Shown piece after piece: positions 1 to 5,122 of a DNA stretch of 5,122 bases (its first letter is position 1; the number at the start of each line of letters is the position of its first letter). Below the pieces are notes generated by a model. It did not search any database, was not told the DNA's origin, and saw only the letters and a program-made list of their open reading frames with translations. This stretch comes from Clostridiaceae bacterium (GTDB taxonomy: Bacteria > Bacillota_A > Clostridia > Acetivibrionales > Acetivibrionaceae): positions 1 through 5,122 of the forward strand of contig JAAZCB010001331.1 in assembly GCA_012513545.1 (NCBI GenBank), written 5' to 3'. Made by a program: the position numbers and the translations under genes.

Positions 1-1122
1 ACAAACAGCTTTCCCTAAATTAACAAGCTCAATACTCTTTTCACCTTTTTCACAATAAACAACTTTTTCACCTAATGTCATTGAATTTCTCTGAATATTA
101 ACAGTTTTCATTTCTGAACTTAATTCTGAAAAACTTACTGCCAATACAGCCTCTGCCAAACCATACACTGTAAACATTGAATTTCTCTTTAAATTGTAAT
201 TGGACATCAAATCCAGAAATTCATTACATAAATCAGGATAAATTGGCTCAGCTCCGTTATAAATCAAACGGACATTAGATAAATCCCAATTTTCTACTTC
301 CTCCTGTTTAAACTTAGACAGGAAATATTTATAACCGAAGTTTGGTGAAGATAATACGGACGCCTTATGCTCAGATGCTTTACTAATCCAAAGCATAGGT
401 CTTCGCAAGAACAACTCTGTAGGCATAAGATTCTGTGTACACCCTAAATAAACTGCCCCCATATGGAATCCAATCAGTCCCATGTCATGAGTTAACGGCA
501 ACCAACTTAGTGAGACATCATCTTTAGTCCCATTCATGCCTCTTGCAATCGCATCCAGATTAGAAAGCAGGTTCCCATGAGTAAGCATTACGCCTTTAGA
601 ATCATTTGTGGACCCGCTGGAAAACTGAACAAAAGCCAACTCATCTTTGTCAGGCTCATATAAGCACCCTAATGAATTCAATTTCCCCAGCTCTTCGAGT
701 AACAATATACGACTTGAGTTTAAATTGAATTCCATACCACAATCTATTCTCTTAGCCCAGTATTCTATTTTTTCCAATGTATTTTTTTCTGTTACGATAA
801 AATAATCCTTAACAATAGAACAAACATTAAAGAATTTTCCTGCACTTTCCTCGTTACTGCAAGCATTTATATTGACAGGAACCATACCACCCATAACACA
901 GGCCCAAAAAATCCTTACAAACTCTTTAATACCAACAAACTGAAATATAACTTTATCCCCCGGTTTCACTCCAGCCTGCTGTAAATTATATAATATCTTC
1001 ATTGATTCTTCGTATAGGGTATGATAGCTTAAGAAAAATTCATCTTTCTCGCCAAATATAAAATTTACTCCCCGTTTACTGTCAACTTTTACTCTCTCTA
1101 ATACTTCAATTAAATTTTTCAT
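1..1122 (-). CDS. Fatty acyl-AMP ligase-like adenylate-forming enzyme, N-terminal 374 residues (runs off the left edge)
   Basis: ANL-superfamily adenylating enzyme, cut by the window edge after 374 codons with no stop. Such enzymes activate a carboxylic acid with ATP to an acyl-AMP; the fatty acyl-AMP ligase (FAAL) branch passes the acyl group to a carrier protein rather than CoA. Visible motifs: ATP-binding loop FSSGSTNDSKGVMLTHGNLL (167-186, Lys176); SWLPLTHDMGLIG (206-218), close to the FAAL signature PxxHDMGLIG; FLRRPMLWI (about 238-246); SSPNFGYKY (258-266); NGAEP (289-293); YGLAEA (320-325). An N-terminal segment around 59-86 (VIFQFVGIKEF, FWACVMGGMVPVNI) is typical of the fold. The ATG at 1122-1120 is fixed by an in-frame TAA five codons upstream; a GGGGGA ribosome site sits only 3 bases away. 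Adenylation fold is near certain; FAAL rather than acyl-CoA ligase is inferred from motifs. A stand-alone ligase or the first domain of an NRPS/PKS are both possible. Confidence 0.9.
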   Translation of the reverse strand, partial: MKNLIEVLERVKVDSKRGVNFIFGEKDEFFLSYHTLYEESMKILYNLQQAGVKPGDKVIFQFVGIKEFVRIFWACVMGGMVPVNINACSNEESAGKFFNVCSIVKDYFIVTEKNTLEKIEYWAKRIDCGMEFNLNSSRILLLEELGKLNSLGCLYEPDKDELAFVQFSSGSTNDSKGVMLTHGNLLSNLDAIARGMNGTKDDVSLSWLPLTHDMGLIGFHMGAVYLGCTQNLMPTELFLRRPMLWISKASEHKASVLSSPNFGYKYFLSKFKQEEVENWDLSNVRLIYNGAEPIYPDLCNEFLDLMSNYNLKRNSMFTVYGLAEAVLAVSFSELSSEMKTVNIQRNSMTLGEKVVYCEKGEKSIELVNLGKAVC

Positions 1123-1142
1123 TGTTCCCCCAGTAAATTAAA

Positions 1143-1587
1143 TGTTATAATCATAAATTATTTTGTTGAATTCTAAGATTCTTATTTTCTTTGTTTCTTT
1201 ATAGGAATCAATCAATTTTTAAAATAAAAAATTGAAAATACTTAATATCTTGCTAATACTATTTATACTTTGAAAACAAATCCTAATTATAATCTTTATC
1301 ATATTAATTAAATTGCATAAATGAACTTACTAAAAGAACAAAAGAATAAAAATATTACGTATATCAGCCTACTTTATATACCTATTTTTAATACAAGACG
1401 TTCCAAATTACACCAACTACATTTTAATATAAACTTTATATATTTTCAAGAATATTTTTTATGAAATACCATATTTTTTTCAGAATTACGTCAAATAATT
1501 AGAAATTATGAAAATATCCTGTGGAAATTTTGTAGTACTGCTTCAAAAAAATATACAGAATTCTATTGAATATGCATAAGAAACAAC
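1143..1587. other. AT-rich intergenic region without a convincing gene
   Basis: About 445 bases upstream of the ligase gene with no open frame that has a ribosome site or recognisable product on either strand. It holds the promoter candidate at 1421-1449, a 9-bp AT-only inverted repeat (1212-1220 with 1227-1235), and two direct copies of ACTTTATATA (1371-1380 and 1433-1442). I see no known riboswitch, T-box or tRNA-like structure. Its length is notable for a genome whose other genes here have short leaders. Confidence 0.6.
1421..1449 (-). promoter_or_regulatory. Candidate sigma-A promoter for the acyl-AMP ligase gene
   Basis: Reading the minus strand, TTGAAA (1449-1444) is followed by a 17-base spacer and TAAAAT (1426-1421), a good match to the vegetative consensus. 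Transcription would start near 1414 and leave an untranslated leader of about 290 bases before the ATG at 1122. The region is so AT-rich that chance matches are expected; this is the best-spaced pair I found there. Confidence 0.4.
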
Positions 1588-1637
1588 ATATATAAGCTCC
1601 TCATAAAATCTTTAGATTTTACGAGGAGCTTATATAT
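1588..1637 (-). terminator. Long 23-bp hairpin, probable terminator
   Basis: Arms 1588-1610 and 1615-1637 pair over 23 bp around a 4-base loop (TTTA). The single mismatch on the plus strand (A1603 against C1622) becomes a G-U wobble in a minus-strand transcript, so the structure is complete only in that direction. The following minus-strand bases, TGTTGTTTCTT, are moderately T-rich. It begins 18 bases after the stop of the decayed frame at 1656, the usual position for a terminator. An element end or cruciform-forming site is the alternative. Confidence 0.55.
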
Positions 1638-1655
1638 TGAGATAATACTTATTAT

Positions 1656-1797
1656 TTACCAGGATACAAGTTTAAGAATACCATCAAAAATTATCTGTTG
1701 ATGATGTTCCTCTTTTTCAGAAGAAAAAATTGTTATTTTCAAAGCATTTTATTGACTCAAATAAATCTACCTGTCTTTTAAAGACTTTTTGTATAAT
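1656..1797 (-). pseudogene. Possible decayed 3' end of an unidentified gene
   Basis: Two overlapping minus-strand frames look protein-like but neither has a good start. The first, open from 1797 to a TGA at 1719-1717, includes KVFKRQVDLFESIKC. The second, open from 1748 to a TAA at 1658-1656, reads ITIFSSEKEEHHQQIIFDG and ends in ILKLVSW. They overlap across a T-rich stretch (1719-1730), where a one-base slip could join them. The second stop sits 18 bases before a long hairpin, as expected for a true gene end. The only in-frame start candidate in the second frame is a TTG at 1742 without a ribosome site. The family is not recognised. Chance open frames in AT-rich DNA are the main alternative. 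Confidence 0.3.
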
Positions 1798-1822
1798 TTA
1801 ATGAATCAGTTTATTAGAGATT

Positions 1823-2029
1823 CTATAGAAATTGAATATCATATTCTATTCCTTCGTAAAAAATATTGTTGAAAAACTTTGAGGCTCGATTATCAAAGGA
1901 AATCATTATGTACTCGTCTAATACAGCAATGACTTCTCCATAACCTATAAATTTCTGATCTGCTGTAATTGCAATAAGATCATGTTCTTTGGCATCAGAC
2001 ACAAATGTTTTAGAAAAGTTAACTATCAT
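1823..2029 (-). CDS. Hypothetical protein, 68 residues, possible small beta-barrel
   Basis: I do not recognise a named family. The start is the ATG at 2029-2027, because a perfect AGGAGG lies 7 bases before it (2042-2037). The same frame stays open upstream to an ATG at 2104, but that start has no ribosome site and would add a 25-residue segment spanning this one. The protein is acidic, with no signal peptide or membrane segment from the chosen start. Its middle, IGYGEVIAVLDEYIMISFDN, followed by a Lys-Phe step and FYEGIEYDIQFL, has the alternating Gly-rich hydrophobic rhythm of small SH3-like barrels; this is an impression from pattern only. There is no cysteine. It stands alone between the cyclophilin terminator and the decayed frame at 1656-1797, and no clear promoter was found. 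Existence is likely because of the ribosome site; function is unknown. Confidence 0.65.
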   Translation of the reverse strand: MIVNFSKTFVSDAKEHDLIAITADQKFIGYGEVIAVLDEYIMISFDNRASKFFNNIFYEGIEYDIQFL

Positions 2030-2036
2030 CAGAATA

Positions 2037-2042
2037 CCTCCT
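2037..2042 (-). promoter_or_regulatory. Ribosome binding site fixing the start of the 68-residue gene
   Basis: AGGAGG on the minus strand with a 7-base spacer (TATTCTG) to the ATG at 2029. It lies inside the longer version of the frame, so it argues that translation begins at 2029 and not at 2104. Confidence 0.75.
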
Positions 2043-2253
2043 GTCAAATAAATTGCATAAATAATCAGGCTACCATTACCCATTATTGCCACATTCGTCC
2101 ACATATATGCACTTTACTTTACATAATTAATGATTTGTAACTAATACTAAATAGAGCAAAACAAAGTCCTTTGCGTGAAAAACAATAGCCCTTTTTGAAC
2201 ATAAACCTATTGTATTATATGCTAACCTCTATATATTATATCGGCAAAATAAG

Positions 2254-2288
2254 AAAAAAGAATTCTCCTAAATTGAGAATTCTTTTTT
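2254..2288 (-). terminator. Rho-independent terminator of the cyclophilin gene
   Basis: A perfect 14-bp stem (arms 2254-2267 and 2275-2288) encloses a 7-base loop. On the minus strand the closing arm ends in a T6 run followed by CTTATTTT, giving a good U-tract. It lies 62 bases after the cyclophilin stop. The sequence is nearly symmetric, with a T6 run on the plus strand too, so it could work both ways, although no plus-strand gene enters it here. Confidence 0.85.
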
Positions 2289-2350
2289 GTCATTAACCTA
2301 ATTTTTTATTTTAAGTATTCGAAAAGCCTTATATTCAATTGAAGAATGAA

Positions 2351-2866
2351 TTATATTTTTTCAATTTCACCAATTTCATAATCGTTCAAAATAACTTCAA
2401 CACTTTCAATAACAACATCTTCAACCGGCTTATCCCTGAAATCGGTTTTAACATCAGCTATATTACTCACCACGTCGAAATTATCAATAACCTTGCCAAA
2501 AGCAGCATATTGACCATCAAGATGAGGAGAATCCTTGTGCATGATAAAAAACTGCGACCCTGCCGAATTGGGATTCTGAGCCCTGGCCATTGAAAGAACA
2601 CCTTCACTATGCTTTAAATTATTATTCACACCATTGGCTGAAAACTCACCCTTAATACTATAACCAGGCCCACCAGTGCCTGTCCCTGAAGGACATCCTC
2701 CCTGTATCATAAATCCTTTTATGACCCTATGAAAAGTCAGACCGTTGTAAAAGCCTTTATTGGCAAGACTTAAAAAGTTATTTACCGAGGTAGGCGCAAT
2801 ATCAGGATATAATTCAGCAGTTAGTGTACCATAGCCTTTAATGTTAAACTTAACTTGTGGTTTCAT
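2351..2866 (-). CDS. Cyclophilin-type peptidyl-prolyl cis-trans isomerase, 171 residues
   Basis: Catalyses cis-trans isomerisation of peptide bonds before proline during protein folding. No signal peptide or lipobox is visible, so it should be cytoplasmic. One cyclophilin domain fills residues 5-160: FHRVIKGFMIQGG (45-57) carries the catalytic Arg47 and, by comparison with human cyclophilin A (R55, F60, M61, Q63), Phe52, Met53 and Gln55; SAGSQFFI (101-108) gives Phe107 (F113); LDGQYAAFGKV (116-126) is the late core motif. His115 stands where cyclophilin A has Trp121, a common bacterial difference linked to weak cyclosporin binding. A short acidic tail (161-171) follows the core. Length is slightly above that of short bacterial PpiB proteins. 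The ATG at 2866 has GGGGAGG 5 bases upstream. It appears to be a single-gene unit: a terminator lies on each side, and no convincing promoter was found in the 75-base gap upstream. Confidence 0.96.
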   Translation of the reverse strand: MKPQVKFNIKGYGTLTAELYPDIAPTSVNNFLSLANKGFYNGLTFHRVIKGFMIQGGCPSGTGTGGPGYSIKGEFSANGVNNNLKHSEGVLSMARAQNPNSAGSQFFIMHKDSPHLDGQYAAFGKVIDNFDVVSNIADVKTDFRDKPVEDVVIESVEVILNDYEIGEIEKI

Positions 2867-2940
2867 AAAAACCTCCCCTATATTATTTAGCTAATTTTAT
2901 CATATTTTTTCCGATTAACATAGGCTTAAATGGTATTTTC

Positions 2941-3002
2941 AAAAAAAGCTTCGGCACATCGAGTCCCTCGCCTTTTCCCTCTTTCACTTCGTTCGAAAGA
3001 GG
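2941..3002 (-). repeat. GC-rich structured element ending in T7, possible dispersed repeat or second terminator
   Basis: Bases 2947-3002 are 30/56 G+C, whereas the next 60 bases toward the cyclophilin gene (2881-2940) are 13/60. On the minus strand CCTCTTTC (3002-2995) pairs perfectly with GAAAGAGG (2985-2978) around a 9-base loop. A smaller CGAG/CTCG stem (2970-2967 with 2963-2960, loop GGA) follows, then GCCGAAGC and a T7 run. A minus-strand frame crosses it, but its translation is a run of Arg, Glu, Ser and Gly typical of translated repeats, and it has no ribosome site. A palindromic intergenic repeat, a small structured RNA or a backup terminator would all fit; the sequence alone does not decide. 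Confidence 0.4.
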
Positions 3003-3009
3003 TTAAATT

Positions 3010-3045
3010 AAAAAGGAAGAAGCAAATAAAAGCTTCTTCCTCTTT
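3010..3045 (-). terminator. Rho-independent terminator of the DUF1540 gene
   Basis: In the minus-strand transcript, arms 3045-3032 and 3023-3010 form a 14-bp stem with one G-U wobble (C3042 with A3013) and an 8-base loop. The core GGAAGAAGC/GCTTCTTCC is followed by TTTTTAATTT. It starts 17 bases after the DUF1540 stop codon. Confidence 0.8.
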
Positions 3046-3061
3046 TATATTATCAGATTCT

Positions 3062-3226
3062 TTATTTCTTGTCCTTAAAGGTTGTACAACAGGTTTCCTC
3101 ACTGAATTCAGCATCATGTTTACCGCCCATTGCATTAACCTCAAGAGCTTCGGCAAAACACTTCATGTTCTTGTTATAAGTGCAATTTGTAACCCCGCAT
3201 TTAACCCTCATGCACGTTGAATCCAT
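3062..3226 (-). CDS. DUF1540 domain Cys-rich small protein, 54 residues
   Basis: The frame begins at an ATG (3226-3224) with a strong GGAGGTGA ribosome site 4 bases upstream and ends at TAA (3064-3062). The product starts MDSTCMRVKCGVTNCTYNKN; its cysteines are at 5, 10, 15, 23, 46 and 47, with a C-terminal ETCCTTFKDKK. The pattern V-x-C-x-V-x-N-C-x-Y-N, then C-x-A near residues 23-25, then T-C-x-T-F, is that of DUF1540, a short domain common in Clostridia. Its biochemical role is unknown; the regularly spaced cysteines suggest metal binding or disulfide formation, which is inference. It is flanked by its own terminator (3010-3045) and two candidate promoters (3257-3285 and 3376-3404), so it is probably monocistronic. 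The first of these promoters it would meet carries a palindromic operator-like sequence. It is short enough to be missed by length-filtered gene calling. Confidence 0.88.
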   Translation of the reverse strand: MDSTCMRVKCGVTNCTYNKNMKCFAEALEVNAMGGKHDAEFSEETCCTTFKDKK

Positions 3227-3256
3227 TTAATCACCTCCAAGACTTATTGAAGAAGT

Positions 3257-3285
3257 ACATTATTCTAATCTCATTAAATAATCAA
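3257..3285 (-). promoter_or_regulatory. Candidate proximal promoter of the DUF1540 gene
   Basis: Minus-strand TTGATT (3285-3280), a 17-base spacer, then TAATGT (3262-3257). This would start a transcript near 3250 with a leader of about 25 bases that contains the ribosome site. The -10 match is mediocre, and the promoter at 3376-3404 is better. Confidence 0.3.
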
Positions 3286-3355
3286 ACCTGATTTATTGTT
3301 TCATTAATATTTTTATCCAAACTCAGCTATATATTCGAAGATTATATAATTTCTA

Positions 3356-3382
3356 TTATATACTTCAATATGAAGTATATAA
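3356..3382. promoter_or_regulatory. Perfect 12-bp-arm palindrome overlapping a -10 box (operator candidate)
   Basis: TTATATACTTCA (3356-3367) and TGAAGTATATAA (3371-3382) are exact reverse complements around a 3-base centre, ATA. The right arm contains the minus-strand -10 box and the centre coincides with the predicted start site, the classic place for a dimeric repressor. It could instead be a hairpin ending the UPF0210 transcript, but the bases after it on the minus strand (ATAGAAATTATATAATC) are not a U-tract. A smaller palindrome, ATTATATAAT, lies next to it (3341-3350). Confidence 0.5.
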
Positions 3383-3404
3383 CAAATACTTTATCAACAG
3401 TCAA
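3376..3404 (-). promoter_or_regulatory. Strong candidate sigma-A promoter, distal to the DUF1540 gene
   Basis: On the minus strand TTGACT (3404-3399) and TATATA (3381-3376) are separated by exactly 17 bases. Both hexamers are close to the vegetative consensus. It lies just after the UPF0210 stop and points at the DUF1540 gene, with a predicted start near 3369 and a leader of about 140 bases. The -10 box lies inside a perfect palindrome (3356-3382), which suggests repressor control. Confidence 0.55.
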
Positions 3405-3420
3405 AAACAAATCTCTCTAA

Positions 3421-4779
3421 TCAGTTCCGCAGGCTGCTCATCGGAGCTGGAATTCTTCCTCCCCTAGCTATAAAGTCATTACTTTTGAATTTGTTGACCT
3501 TCATCACAGGCCCCCATCCCAGTAGACCGCCAAATTCAACTATATCTCCAACCTTTTTGCCTGGCGCAGGTATTATTCTTACAGCTGTTGTTTTATTGTT
3601 TATAACACCAATAGCAGCTTCGTCGGCTATTATGGCTGATATTGTTTCAGCACTTGTGCTGCCTGGTACCACAATCATATCAAGTCCTACTGAGCATACA
3701 CATGTCATTGCCTCAAGCTTGTCAATTGAGAGTGCTCCCTTCTGCACAGCTTCAATCATTCCAGCATCTTCGCTTACAGGAATAAACGCACCACTTAAGC
3801 CACCAACAAAAGAAGAAGCCATCACTCCACCTTTTTTCACTGCGTCATTTAAAAGAGCGAGCGCTGCAGTAGTCCCATGTGTTCCGCATCTTTCAAGACC
3901 CATTTCCTCAAGAATACGCGCTACACTATCCCCTTGAGCAGGAGTAGGTGCCAGTGAAAGATCAACAATGCCGAAGGATACCCCTAATCTATTAGATGCT
4001 TCCCGTGCAACAAGCTGACCCATTCTGGTTATTTTAAAAGCAGTCTTTTTAATTGTCTCCGATACCGTCTCAAAGTCAGCTCCCTTTACTTTTTCCAGTG
4101 CACACTTAACAGCTCCCGGACCGCTTACTCCTACATTAATAACACACTCCGGTTCACCAATACCATGAAAAGCCCCAGCCATAAACGGGTTATCTTCAGG
4201 AACATTTGCAAATACAACAAGCTTTGCACATGCCAATCCACCGCTGTCAGCTGTAAGTTGTGACGACTTTTTTATTATCTGTCCCATTTCCCTTACCGCA
4301 TCCATGTTTATCCCTGCCTTTGTACTTGCAACATTGACAGAAGAACAAACCTTCTTTGTAACACTTAAGGCTTCAGGTATGGATGATATAAGCCTCCTGT
4401 CTCCGATAGTAAATCCCTTGTGAACCAAGGCAGAAAATCCACCGATAAAGTTCACACCCACACTGTCTGCAGCCTTGTCAAGAGTTTGTGCAAATTTTAC
4501 ATAATTATCCTCATCTGTGCTTTCAGCCACAAGCGAAATAGGCGTAACCGATATTCTCTTATTTATGATAGGAATACCATACTCCTTTTCTATGTCTTCC
4601 CCGACCTTAACAAGATTATCTGCCAGAGTACATATCTTGTTATATATTTTATCCCTTGAAGCTTTGCCATCAGGATTGCTGCAATCCCTGAGCGATATTC
4701 CCATGGTTATTGTCCTGATGTCCAGGTTTTCTTCCTGAATCATTTTTATTGTCTCAATTATCTCAAATTGCTTTATCAC
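3421..4779 (-). CDS. UPF0210 (DUF711) family protein, 452 residues
   Basis: Full-length member of UPF0210/DUF711, often labelled 'PFL family protein' because its fold is grouped with pyruvate formate-lyase-like proteins; no RVxGY-type glycyl-radical motif is visible, and I know of no established reaction. Conserved blocks in order: [11 protein letters not shown] (20-30), NKRISVTP (73-80), [12 protein letters not shown] (111-122), [18 protein letters not shown] (194-211), GVSGPG (217-222), [12 protein letters not shown] (276-287), [20 protein letters not shown] (299-318), [19 protein letters not shown] (323-341), GWGPVM (421-426) and GGRIPAP (440-446). The start is GTG (4779-4777), supported by GAGGGGGA 5 bases upstream; the family N-terminus normally begins close to the ETIKMI segment (9-14), which fits. 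It follows the ACT-domain gene by 11 bases. The pairing recurs in other Firmicutes such as pneumococcus (from memory), suggesting a joint, perhaps amino-acid-sensing, role. It is cytoplasmic, with no signal or membrane segment. Confidence 0.95.
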   Translation of the reverse strand: MIKQFEIIETIKMIQEENLDIRTITMGISLRDCSNPDGKASRDKIYNKICTLADNLVKVGEDIEKEYGIPIINKRISVTPISLVAESTDEDNYVKFAQTLDKAADSVGVNFIGGFSALVHKGFTIGDRRLISSIPEALSVTKKVCSSVNVASTKAGINMDAVREMGQIIKKSSQLTADSGGLACAKLVVFANVPEDNPFMAGAFHGIGEPECVINVGVSGPGAVKCALEKVKGADFETVSETIKKTAFKITRMGQLVAREASNRLGVSFGIVDLSLAPTPAQGDSVARILEEMGLERCGTHGTTAALALLNDAVKKGGVMASSFVGGLSGAFIPVSEDAGMIEAVQKGALSIDKLEAMTCVCSVGLDMIVVPGSTSAETISAIIADEAAIGVINNKTTAVRIIPAPGKKVGDIVEFGGLLGWGPVMKVNKFKSNDFIARGGRIPAPMSSLRN

Positions 4780-4784
4780 TTAAA

Positions 4785-4792
4785 TCCCCCTC
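4785..4792 (-). promoter_or_regulatory. Ribosome binding site overlapping the upstream stop codon
   Basis: GAGGGGGA (4792-4785) shares two bases with the TGA (4793-4791) that ends the ACT-domain gene and lies 5 bases before the GTG at 4779. Ribosomes ending the first gene would be placed on the second one's start, so translational coupling is likely. Confidence 0.65.
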
Positions 4793-5060
4793 ATATCCGG
4801 TGCATTGAATTAAATATGTCTTCATGCTGTATTCTTATCGAAAGCCCGATTTCCTCGCCCTTTTTCTCGAGTCTTGCGGAAAGCTCGGAAAAATCTATAT
4901 TAAGGCCACTGATATCAACAAGCATAATCATGGTAAAAACGTCCTGCATTGTTGTTTGAGATATGTCAAGTATATTCACATTGCATTCCGCCAGAACATT
5001 GCTTACTGCTGCTATTATGCCGACCTTGTCTTTTCCGATAACTGTAATTACTGCTCTCAT
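4791..5060 (-). CDS. ACT domain protein, UPF0237 family, 89 residues
   Basis: A single stand-alone ACT domain, a small ligand-binding fold that usually senses amino acids. The glycine-containing turn VIGKDKVGIIAAVS (7-20) begins the domain, NILDISQTTM (29-38) follows, and the C-terminal IQHEDIFNSMHRI (77-89) is the hallmark ending of UPF0237. The start is the ATG at 5060-5058, with GGGGGAGG (5076-5069) 8 bases upstream; it gives the family's usual length of about 89. The frame remains open to an earlier ATG at 5117, but that would add 19 unrelated hydrophobic residues and include the ribosome site. It is the first gene of the operon with the UPF0210 gene. ACT domains of this type resemble the glycine-cleavage repressor GcvR, but there is no DNA-binding domain here and the ligand is unknown. 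Confidence 0.95.
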   Translation of the reverse strand: MRAVITVIGKDKVGIIAAVSNVLAECNVNILDISQTTMQDVFTMIMLVDISGLNIDFSELSARLEKKGEEIGLSIRIQHEDIFNSMHRI

Positions 5061-5068
5061 GAAGTGAT

Positions 5069-5076
5069 CCTCCCCC
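5069..5076 (-). promoter_or_regulatory. Ribosome binding site fixing the ACT-domain gene start
   Basis: GGGGGAGG on the minus strand, 8 bases before the ATG at 5060. It supports the 89-residue product over the longer frame that begins at 5117. Confidence 0.75.
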
Positions 5077-5082
5077 AGGTTA

Positions 5083-5088
5083 ATTATA
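5083..5088 (-). promoter_or_regulatory. Candidate -10 box for the ACT/UPF0210 operon
   Basis: A perfect TATAAT on the minus strand, with a start predicted near 5076 and a very short leader (about 16 bases). No good -35 hexamer sits 16-19 bases upstream, and the window ends soon after, so the call is tentative. Confidence 0.3.
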
Positions 5089-5122
5089 AGGACCAAACTG
5101 TAAATGAAGATAAACATATTCA

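Noticed and set aside
1212..1235. 9-bp inverted repeat in the ligase leader
   Set aside because: Almost entirely A and T, so pairing is weak and common by chance in this region.
2163..2175. CAAAG-TC-CTTTG near-palindrome upstream of the 68-residue gene
   Set aside because: Arms of only 5 bases and no good promoter next to it; expected by chance.
2926..3156. 76-codon minus-strand open frame, largely basic
   Set aside because: It overlaps the DUF1540 gene in another frame, runs through that gene's terminator and the GC-rich element, has no ribosome site, and its translation is low-complexity Arg/Glu/Ser.
2930..3220. 96-codon plus-strand open frame
   Set aside because: Antisense to the DUF1540 gene and its terminator, with no ribosome site and no recognisable domain.
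3485..3937. 150-codon plus-strand open frame rich in Pro, Ser, Thr and Ile
   Set aside because: It is a mirror of the UPF0210 coding strand; the composition is typical of an antisense shadow.
3421..4779. UPF0210 protein as a true pyruvate formate-lyase
   Set aside because: The 'PFL family' label is based on fold grouping; no glycyl-radical RVxGY motif is present and the length is well below that of pyruvate formate-lyase.
4420..4959. Several short plus-strand frames, some hydrophobic
   Set aside because: All are antisense to the UPF0210 and ACT genes and lack ribosome sites.
5061..5117. N-terminal extension of the ACT protein resembling a hydrophobic leader
   Set aside because: The extension contains the -10 and ribosome-site region of the real start, and the family length matches the start at 5060.

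Overview
The window is AT-rich (intergenic stretches about 20-25% GC), with strong purine-rich ribosome binding sites, short single-gene units and rho-independent terminators. All supported genes lie on the minus strand. The gene set fits a Gram-positive anaerobe of the Clostridia: a DUF1540 Cys-rich mini-protein, the UPF0237/UPF0210 pair and a cytoplasmic cyclophilin. A Ruminiclostridium-like relative is a reasonable guess, but the sequence does not settle it.

Reading in the direction of transcription (right to left): an ACT-domain protein (UPF0237, 5060-4791) is followed after 11 bases by a UPF0210/DUF711 protein (4779-3421, GTG start). They form a tight, probably translationally coupled two-gene operon. 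Next comes a promoter with a perfect 12-bp-arm palindrome over its -10 box (3404-3356). It leads to a 54-residue DUF1540 gene (3226-3062) with its own terminator. A compact GC-rich element ending in a T7 run (3002-2941) separates this gene from a cyclophilin-type peptidyl-prolyl isomerase (2866-2351), which ends at a strong hairpin terminator (2288-2254).

Further left is an unrecognised 68-residue gene (2029-1823), then a short stretch that looks like a decayed reading frame (1797-1656), closed by a 23-bp hairpin (1637-1588). An AT-rich region of about 465 bases follows, with a good candidate promoter (1449-1421). It leads into an adenylate-forming enzyme of the fatty acyl-AMP ligase type, whose first 374 residues (1122-1) run off the left edge.

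The right two-thirds is mostly housekeeping or conserved-unknown chromosome. The left end may be the start of a lipopeptide or polyketide locus, because fatty acyl-AMP ligases usually activate an acyl starter for an adjacent carrier protein, NRPS or PKS. Downstream genes lie outside the window, so this cannot be confirmed. I see no CRISPR array, transposase, tRNA, rRNA or clearly new defence system.
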